The notes under the pieces: model-generated
Database searches by the model: none
What the model was told of the DNA's origin: nothing
Seen by the model: the letters and a program-made list of their open reading frames with translations, nothing else
Assembly (NCBI GenBank): GCA_017552985.1
Contig: JAFZNO010000052.1
Span: 1-39,041 of the forward strand
Length of the DNA stretch: 39,041 nt
Direction: 5' to 3'
From: Lachnospiraceae bacterium
GTDB lineage: Bacteria; Bacillota; Clostridia; Lachnospirales; Lachnospiraceae
Made by a program: the position numbers and the translations under genes
Shown here: piece by piece, positions 33,943-39,041 of the stretch
How positions within the stretch are numbered: the first letter of the stretch is position 1
Layout: every line of letters begins with the position of its first letter

Positions 33943-36081
33943 TTAATCTAGTGAAAATAATCTCTCCGTGACGTCAGTGAATCTGTATAGGTTGCCATTG
34001 ATCGTCACGTCCATATAGCGCTCTCCTCCGGAGAAATAAAACACGCCTGTCCAGGTTGTCCCGTTGTCAAACGACAGAATGACTCGGCTCGGTTTGAGAT
34101 CATAGGTTCCCAAGTACGTACTGCTTGAGGTAAAATGATCATAAACAAAACCGCCATTATCGTCCAGCACAATCTCACTTCCGTCTACCGACTCCCAGTT
34201 TCTCATCAGCCCTTTTTCGGTAAAATACCTCTGTACAAGCCATTCCGTGGCCGTCGAATCGCCTTCTCCCGCCGCTTCCAAAACGATGTCATACTTTAAG
34301 TTTGCGGAAACGTTCAGATAGCCATAAATGCAGTAATATGCCATCTGGGAATAATCTGCATATCCTCCGTCCTGGTAGAACTGCTGGCCTTTTGAACGAC
34401 TAATCCAGTCTTGGGCAAGGTAAGCGTTTTTCTTTGTTCCCTTGCCTTCCAAATAGTACTCGGCCAATTTCAGGCAAAGCTGCTCATCCTGGGAGTAATC
34501 GGAAGCGAATTGGTAATAACGCAGCGCATCTTTATAGTTATTCGTACCGTCATAATAATCCGCCAAAGCGATCATCACGTTAGGATCCTTTGTCCCTCCG
34601 TCAATGATCTGCTTCATTATGCGTATGGCTTCCTCCTCGTTGATCGCTCCGCCGCTCTCTCCGGTAAGCAAATCCTTCGCATAGGCAACCTTCGCTTCAT
34701 AATCGCCTTCTTCACCCGCTTGCTTTAGGAGTTTGCGTCCCAGCTCCACGTCCTGTTCCACGCCATGACCATTTAAATACTGGTATCCCAATTCTTTCTT
34801 ATCGCCGGCACTGAGCGCGGCAACGCTTTCTTCCCATGCTTCCGATTCATCCTTAGGCGTGCCGTATTCCGTTTTCTCCCCGGAATCTGCGCCCTCGCGA
34901 GAGTCCTCACTTTCCACCCGCTCCCCCTCAGGATTATCCTTGCCGGACTTGGCAAGTTTCGTTCCCAAAAGAATTCCCAGAAGAAGCAAAACCACAAACG
35001 CCGCTGCAGCACCTCCCCAAAGAAGGATCTTCTTCGTTTTATCATTAAGGCCTCTCCTGCCAGACTCTTCATCGTCATACTCATCTTTCAGGGCTGCCTT
35101 GGCCATCGCTTCCTTCCGCTGTGCCTCCCGCATTGCCTTGATCGCCCGCGCTGCGGCCTCAGCCTCCTGGCCGGCCACGTAACCGGACGAAGCTTTCGGA
35201 GCTTCCGCTACTGACGGCTCTGCAGGCGCTGTTTCTGGCGCCGTCCAATTCTCCCGAGGATTCTCTGCCGCCGGCGTTGTCACTGCCTCCTCTACGATTT
35301 CTGCCGCCGGAGTAACCTCGGTTTCTGGCACTGCCCAGTTTTCCCGCACGTTTTCTGCTTCCTCCGTCACGGCTTCCTGCACAATTTCCGTCTCCGGCGT
35401 TGCTGCGGCTTCCGTTACAAGTCCCGCCTCAGTCTCCGTCGCAATCCCTGCCGACGGCGTCACCTGGGGCTCTGACGCCGTCCAGTTCTCCCGTGGCGAC
35501 TCTGCCGCCGGTACCGGTTCGGTCTCTGGCGCCGTCCAGTTCTCCCGTGGCATCTCTGCTTCCGGCGTCACCTCGGTTTCCCGCACAATTTCCGCCTCTG
35601 GCACCATCGTGACTTCCTGCGCGGGTTCCACTTCCTGCGGCGCCTGCGCCTCAACGGGATGAATCTCCACGTTCATGCGGTGAAGATTGCCCTCTATCAA
35701 TTTGCTGAGCTCCTCAAAGCATTCCTCCTGCGGCTTGTTCACGGCATTTAGCCAGTGAACGCGCGTGAGGTAATACTCCAGCTCATCATTCATTTTCTCA
35801 TCCGTAGCACAATACGGAACCATGGTTTTTCCTGCATTAAACGCAAGTGCCACTTCATTCATGACCTGTCTTGATTCATTCGATTGATGCGTATAAAGCA
35901 GGACAAACACCTTCGCCGCCTGGAGCGCGCTCTTGATCGCCGGCACCCACTCAGATCCGGGTTCGATGTTTCTCGGCGCATACCAGCACGTGATGCCCTT
36001 TTTCTCCAGATACGCAACCATGGCGTTTGCCAGGTCGGCATTCTTCGACGAATAACTGATAAAAACCATTTCCGCACTCAT
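33943..36081 (-). CDS. TIR - transmembrane - Sel1-repeat receptor-like protein
   Basis: 712 aa, ATG with GGGAGGAA. The TIR domain (1 to about 140) starts MVFISYSSKNADLANAM, has WYAPRNIEPGSEW, and keeps a glutamate at 76 (NEVALAF) where TIR NADases have their catalytic residue. A Pro/Glu/Thr-rich linker (about 141-345) repeats ENWTAPET-like units. One membrane helix (about 350-371) is followed by an acidic stretch, Sel1/TPR-like repeats (about 430-590; LGYQYLNGHGVEQD, LAEYYLEGKGTKKN) and a small C-terminal beta domain (about 610-712). The TIR domain should be cytosolic and the Sel1 part outside. Bacterial TIR domains make or break NAD-derived signals, or act as scaffolds. No defence partner gene is adjacent; it lies between a CooC-type ATPase and a dehydratase activator. 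Confidence 0.85.
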   Translation of the reverse strand: MSAEMVFISYSSKNADLANAMVAYLEKKGITCWYAPRNIEPGSEWVPAIKSALQAAKVFVLLYTHQSNESRQVMNEVALAFNAGKTMVPYCATDEKMNDELEYYLTRVHWLNAVNKPQEECFEELSKLIEGNLHRMNVEIHPVEAQAPQEVEPAQEVTMVPEAEIVRETEVTPEAEMPRENWTAPETEPVPAAESPRENWTASEPQVTPSAGIATETEAGLVTEAAATPETEIVQEAVTEEAENVRENWAVPETEVTPAAEIVEEAVTTPAAENPRENWTAPETAPAEPSVAEAPKASSGYVAGQEAEAAARAIKAMREAQRKEAMAKAALKDEYDDEESGRRGLNDKTKKILLWGGAAAAFVVLLLLGILLGTKLAKSGKDNPEGERVESEDSREGADSGEKTEYGTPKDESEAWEESVAALSAGDKKELGYQYLNGHGVEQDVELGRKLLKQAGEEGDYEAKVAYAKDLLTGESGGAINEEEAIRIMKQIIDGGTKDPNVMIALADYYDGTNNYKDALRYYQFASDYSQDEQLCLKLAEYYLEGKGTKKNAYLAQDWISRSKGQQFYQDGGYADYSQMAYYCIYGYLNVSANLKYDIVLEAAGEGDSTATEWLVQRYFTEKGLMRNWESVDGSEIVLDDNGGFVYDHFTSSSTYLGTYDLKPSRVILSFDNGTTWTGVFYFSGGERYMDVTINGNLYRFTDVTERLFSLD
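35185..35650 (-). repeat. Pro/Glu/Thr repeat linker of the TIR protein
   Basis: Repeated DNA units with GCCGTCCAGTTCTCCCG (plus strand) occur near 35240, 35480 and 35530, with a diverged copy near 35330. They encode PRENWTAPET-like units between the TIR domain and the membrane helix. The region is low in complexity and likely disordered. Confidence 0.8.
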
Positions 36082-36112
36082 CCTAAAGTTCCTCCCTCAA
36101 ATGGCCGTATTC

Positions 36113-36949
36113 CTACAGTCCCATTCGCTCGAGCGCCTCCCTGGCGCCCCTGCAGACCGGTGCGTCTGCAGATAATTCAAATATGCTTTTTCCCAAAACG
36201 TCATTTCTCGCATGCTCCGGATCTCCCGGGATCATGCTAAGGATCTCCATCCCCGCCAGCTTCGCGCCTGACGCCGGCGACTTTCCCGCCTGATCCATGC
36301 CAGGCCAGAATGCCTCCCCTGCGGGATTTCCGCCCGTCATGGCCCGGATTACCTCCGGATCATCCACGCGGTTTACGATCACGCCGCATTTATCATAGGC
36401 CACAAGCTCGTCCGCCACGTGATGGATGGAATTAATCACCTGGACTCCTTTTTTGCTTCCGTCCGTCACAAAAAACAAATGCGTCACCCTCTCCATGACC
36501 CTGCGGTTTACCTGTTCGATCCCGGCTTCGCCGTCGATCACGACAAAATCAAAATCCCTGCTGATCATCTCGATGACTTCTTTCAAATACGCGTTCACGG
36601 CGCAGTAGCATCCCGCGCCCTCCGGCCTTCCGATCGCCAGAAACGAAAAGCACTCCGTCTCCGTCAGCGCGTCAAAAATGCGAAAACGCACTTCCCCCAA
36701 CAGCTCTATGGCTTCCTTGCCGGCTCCCGCGGCCGCCTTCTCGATGATCTCCCTCCGGAGGTCATCCAGCGTCACCCCGGGAGTCACGCCCAAGGCCGTG
36801 GACAGTCCCACCGCCGGATCCGCATCGATTGCCAAGATCCTTGCTTCCGGATATTTTTCACTCAAGATCCTCACAAAGGCTGAGCAGATCGTGGTCTTCC
36901 CAACGCCGCCCTTTCCGACAAGCGCCAGGATCTTAGTCCTTTTTTCCAT
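36113..36949 (-). CDS. cooC: CooC-type nickel-insertion ATPase (MinD/SIMIBI family)
   Basis: 278 aa, ATG with GGAAGGA. The deviant Walker A, GKGGVGKTT, is at 12-20, IDADPAVGLSTALGV follows, and VIDGEAGIEQ is the Walker B-like region. A CxC motif at C114/C116 (GAGCYCAVN) matches the CooC cysteine pair that binds nickel or zinc between the two subunits. An insert near residues 215-235 is slightly unusual. The family loads nickel into CO dehydrogenase, and close relatives serve acetyl-CoA synthase (AcsF). It lies 31 bases before the TIR gene. The ACS-like gene in the same run and cooT nearby support a nickel role. Confidence 0.85.
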   Translation of the reverse strand: MEKRTKILALVGKGGVGKTTICSAFVRILSEKYPEARILAIDADPAVGLSTALGVTPGVTLDDLRREIIEKAAAGAGKEAIELLGEVRFRIFDALTETECFSFLAIGRPEGAGCYCAVNAYLKEVIEMISRDFDFVVIDGEAGIEQVNRRVMERVTHLFFVTDGSKKGVQVINSIHHVADELVAYDKCGVIVNRVDDPEVIRAMTGGNPAGEAFWPGMDQAGKSPASGAKLAGMEILSMIPGDPEHARNDVLGKSIFELSADAPVCRGAREALERMGL

Positions 36950-37013
36950 GCCGTTTTCGTCCTTCCCCGCCTAATCTTGATCCTGCCGCGCGGTCCGCTT
37001 TTGCAGGGATTGA

Positions 37014-37586
37014 TCACCGCAGATCCGGGAACCAAATGACCTCCGGCTGGGGCGTCACGTGCTCCCCGATGATCTTCTCCATAAAGACCATGTGATACCA
37101 CCTCTGAAACTTATAACCGCAGTTTTGGAAAGTCCCCACCAGGTGAAATCCCAAGTGTTCGTGAAACTGCGCGCTGTTGGCGGTAAGGTATTCGTCATCC
37201 TTCTCAGGATAACCAATGCAGGCATAGAGGTTCAGGATCCCCATTCTCTTTAGGATCTCCTCCATCCGCCCGTATAAAAGCCTTCCAATTCCGGCCTTTC
37301 GCACGTCCTTGTCCAAATAGACGGTGAGCTCAGATGCCCAATGGTACGCCGCCCTCACGTGGAAAGGTCCTGCATAGGCATATCCCAGGATCCTGTCTCC
37401 CTGCATGGCGCAAAGGTACGGGTACTTCGCCGAGATCGCAGTCATCCTGCCGCGAAACTCTTCCAAAGACGGCACCTCATATTCAAAGGTGATGGCCGTG
37501 TTTTTTACGTAATACCCATAAATTTCCAATAGCCGCGGCGCGTCGTCAAGGGTCGCTAGCCGTAGCGATATCTCTTCGTTTTCCAT
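37014..37586 (-). CDS. GNAT acetyltransferase, phosphinothricin acetyltransferase-like
   Basis: 190 aa. It starts ISLRLATLDDAPRLLEIYGYYVKNTAITFE, the typical opening of the PAT/bar/MnaT group, and carries the acetyl-CoA binding motif VRKAGIGRLLYGRM at about 115-128. NSAQFHEHLGFHLVGTF is the usual C-terminal GNAT segment. It transfers acetyl from acetyl-CoA to an amino group, perhaps of an amino acid or its analogue. It lies 64 bases before the CooC-type gene and may share its transcript. Confidence 0.88.
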   Translation of the reverse strand: MENEEISLRLATLDDAPRLLEIYGYYVKNTAITFEYEVPSLEEFRGRMTAISAKYPYLCAMQGDRILGYAYAGPFHVRAAYHWASELTVYLDKDVRKAGIGRLLYGRMEEILKRMGILNLYACIGYPEKDDEYLTANSAQFHEHLGFHLVGTFQNCGYKFQRWYHMVFMEKIIGEHVTPQPEVIWFPDLR

Positions 37587-37648
37587 CCTTACGTTCCTTC
37601 AAAAGCCCTCGGGAATGCTTGTCTCGCAAGGCTTTGCCATGATTCAGA

Positions 37649-38692
37649 TTACAAATATTTAACCAGTTGGTCTCTTACGCCGTCCAGCCAGGGATCCGCA
37701 AGGCCAAAATTCATGGAATGATGCGACCATGCCGCGCGGGGAATGCCAAACTTCTCCAGCGCACTGTTCATGTCGCGATACCATGCGAGCGCGTCCTTCG
37801 GGTTGGCAAGATCGATCACGCCATATTCTCCGCAGTACAGTGCCACGTTATATTTCTCCGCGATCTCAAGGGCCGGCTTCATCAAGTTCTCAAAATACGC
37901 GCCATTCATCTGTGCCGGCAACGTGTCAGGGAACTCCGAGTCAAAGTCATGGCCAAAGAATTCTTCCGTGCGCGCCTTGTACTCAGCCACCGTTCCGGGA
38001 TAGGAGAACTTCCACTTTTCAGGATCCCTGGGCATGCGATCCACCCAGTGCGCTCCCTGATGCGTGAACGCCAGCGGGCTGTAGCAATGGAACGTAAACA
38101 CAATGTTTTCATCTGCGGGAGGATCCAGAAGCGTTAAACCGTAAATGCTGTCGTTAAAAATGCCTCCAACGATGATGCGAACGTCCTGATCGATCTCACG
38201 GATCGCCTTGATGGTTCTCGCCGCGATCTTATTCCAAGGCTCCGCGAACTCCCTGTTGGTCACTTCATTCAGGAGCTCCAACACCACAAAATCACGGTAC
38301 TTGCCATATCTCTGCGCGAGGTTTTTCCACAGCTCCACAAAAATGTCCTGCAGCTTTTCCTGATAGAAGAACTGGCAGTTATTCGCATCGTCAAACACGT
38401 AACCGTGTGCCTTGTGAAGGTCCAGCACCATGTTTAATCCATATTTCTGACACCAGGCGATGCACTGGTCCACGTAAGCCAGACCGTCTTCCTTCATCAT
38501 GCCATCCTCTTCCTGGATGACCTCAGCGTCCACGGGAACGCGTACGTGATCCAGTCCCCATTCCTTCACCAGAGCAAAATCACGCTCGATCATAAAAGTA
38601 TCATAGTGCGCCTTGTTGTAATTGTTCCAGCCGCACTGCGACAGCCATCCGCCTAAGTTTACGCCCTTGTGAAATCCCTCGAATTTCTTCAC
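37649..38692 (-). CDS. GH5-family glycoside hydrolase (cellulase/glucanase-like, cytosolic)
   Basis: 347 aa, GTG start with an AAAGGCAGGA-like site. GH5 clan-A features are in order: FHKGVNLGGWLSQCG, WGLDHVRVPVD, VVLELLNEVTN with acid/base E143, VFTFHCYSPLAFTHQGAHW, and ALYCGEYGV with nucleophile E289. There is no signal peptide or binding module, so it probably acts on imported beta-oligosaccharides such as cellodextrins or other beta-glucans, or on a glycoside. Specificity cannot be told from sequence alone. Confidence 0.9.
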   Translation of the reverse strand: MKKFEGFHKGVNLGGWLSQCGWNNYNKAHYDTFMIERDFALVKEWGLDHVRVPVDAEVIQEEDGMMKEDGLAYVDQCIAWCQKYGLNMVLDLHKAHGYVFDDANNCQFFYQEKLQDIFVELWKNLAQRYGKYRDFVVLELLNEVTNREFAEPWNKIAARTIKAIREIDQDVRIIVGGIFNDSIYGLTLLDPPADENIVFTFHCYSPLAFTHQGAHWVDRMPRDPEKWKFSYPGTVAEYKARTEEFFGHDFDSEFPDTLPAQMNGAYFENLMKPALEIAEKYNVALYCGEYGVIDLANPKDALAWYRDMNSALEKFGIPRAAWSHHSMNFGLADPWLDGVRDQLVKYL

Positions 38693-38748
38693 GTTTTTGT
38701 CCTGCCTTTCTCTTTGTTCTTTACGTTGTCCTTTTTTACGTCAACAAA

Positions 38749-38778
38749 TACCGCAAAATTATAAGCTTTCATGCGGTA
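38749..38778 (-). terminator. Weak hairpin after the right-edge gene
   Basis: TACCGCA (38749-38755) pairs with TGCGGTA (38772-38778) around a 16-base loop. On the minus strand TTTGTT follows, so it may be a weak terminator. A TATAAT (minus strand, 38764-38759) in the loop could instead be part of the promoter of the GH5 gene. Confidence 0.35.
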
Positions 38779-38789
38779 AAATCATACCT

Positions 38790-39041
38790 CTATGCTCTTG
38801 ATTTCGATGCTTTTTTCGGCTGCGCCTTGTCGATCACTCTTTTATACGCCATCAGCATTCCATTCGTTACGTTTCCGTCGAGCTTTTTGGCCAAGGCTGG
38901 ATTATTGATCATGGCACCTACCAGATACATGCCTAGAATCTTTCCCACATGCTTTTGCGGAAAATCATAAAAGCCGTGTTCCTTGTAAAACCTGTGATCC
39001 TCGCGCATCATGCCCTGCATCTGATAGATCAGGTCGCGGAA
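38790..39041 (-). CDS. C-terminal end of an unrecognised gene cut by the right edge
   Basis: The last 83 codons of a leftward gene; the reading frame continues to the window edge, so the first internal ATG (39020) is not the true start. The visible end contains REDHRFYKEHGFYDFPQKHV and GMYLVGAMINNPALAKKLDG and closes with a basic tail. I do not recognise the family and assign no function. Confidence 0.6.
   Translation of the reverse strand, partial: FRDLIYQMQGMMREDHRFYKEHGFYDFPQKHVGKILGMYLVGAMINNPALAKKLDGNVTNGMLMAYKRVIDKAQPKKASKSRA

Noticed and set aside
33943-36949. Known phage-defence system (Thoeris-like) around the TIR gene
   Set aside because: No SLOG/ThsA-like partner or other defence gene is adjacent; the neighbours are metal and dehydratase proteins.

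Overview
The window reads as chromosome of a strictly anaerobic Clostridia member, most likely Lachnospiraceae. The grounds are strong AGGAGG ribosome sites, frequent GTG/TTG starts, very large LysM-anchored beta-solenoid surface proteins, 2-hydroxyacyl-CoA-dehydratase-type iron-sulfur proteins with an ASKHA activator, and CooC/CooT nickel proteins. No rRNA, tRNA, CRISPR array, transposase or phage gene was seen. Nearly every gene is on the minus strand; only a three-gene block (28931-30974) is on the plus strand.

Left region (1-20.3 kb): a giant surface-protein locus read right to left. Two transcription units each start with a small two-helix membrane protein (GTG start), followed at once by a giant secreted protein. 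Unit 1 is small protein B (19813-19469), giant 1 (2129 aa; GLUG solenoid, discoidin-like domain, InlB-type repeats, LysM) and giant 2 (2147 aa; GIGGG/TINGG solenoid, nine InlB-type repeats, LysM), closed by a hairpin terminator at 6501-6548. Unit 2 is small protein A (6387-6043) and giant 3 (at least 2015 aa; pilin-type isopeptide domain, four ~1 kb solenoid modules, MBG-like domains), which runs off the left edge. Both units share a ~90-bp leader with the same motif spacing.

Regulatory block (20.0-22.5 kb): a 54-aa membrane peptide, an ECF sigma factor, an ~8-helix membrane protein, a PrsW-type intramembrane protease and a third two-helix paralog (C), tightly packed or overlapping. Sigma factor plus PrsW implies regulated intramembrane proteolysis. 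The paralogy of C with A and B suggests, as inference, that this block controls or serves the surface units next door.

Middle region (22.6-28.7 kb): two proteins of the 2-hydroxyacyl-CoA dehydratase / double-cubane superfamily flank a cytosolic sugar-sensor-like GGDEF protein and a two-anchor membrane protein with a possible degenerate beta-lactamase fold. A divergent promoter region (28691-28930) separates this from a GH13 enzyme, a His-rich protein and CooT.

Right region (31-39 kb): reading leftward, a C-terminal gene fragment at the edge, a cytosolic GH5 enzyme, a GNAT acetyltransferase, a CooC-type nickel ATPase, a TIR-transmembrane-Sel1 protein, a dehydratase activator, a membrane GGDEF protein, and a protein resembling the middle domain of acetyl-CoA synthase beta without its C-terminal A-cluster domain. 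CooC, CooT, the His-rich protein and the ACS-like protein point to nickel handling next to the dehydratase-type enzymes. No CO dehydrogenase catalytic subunit is in the window.
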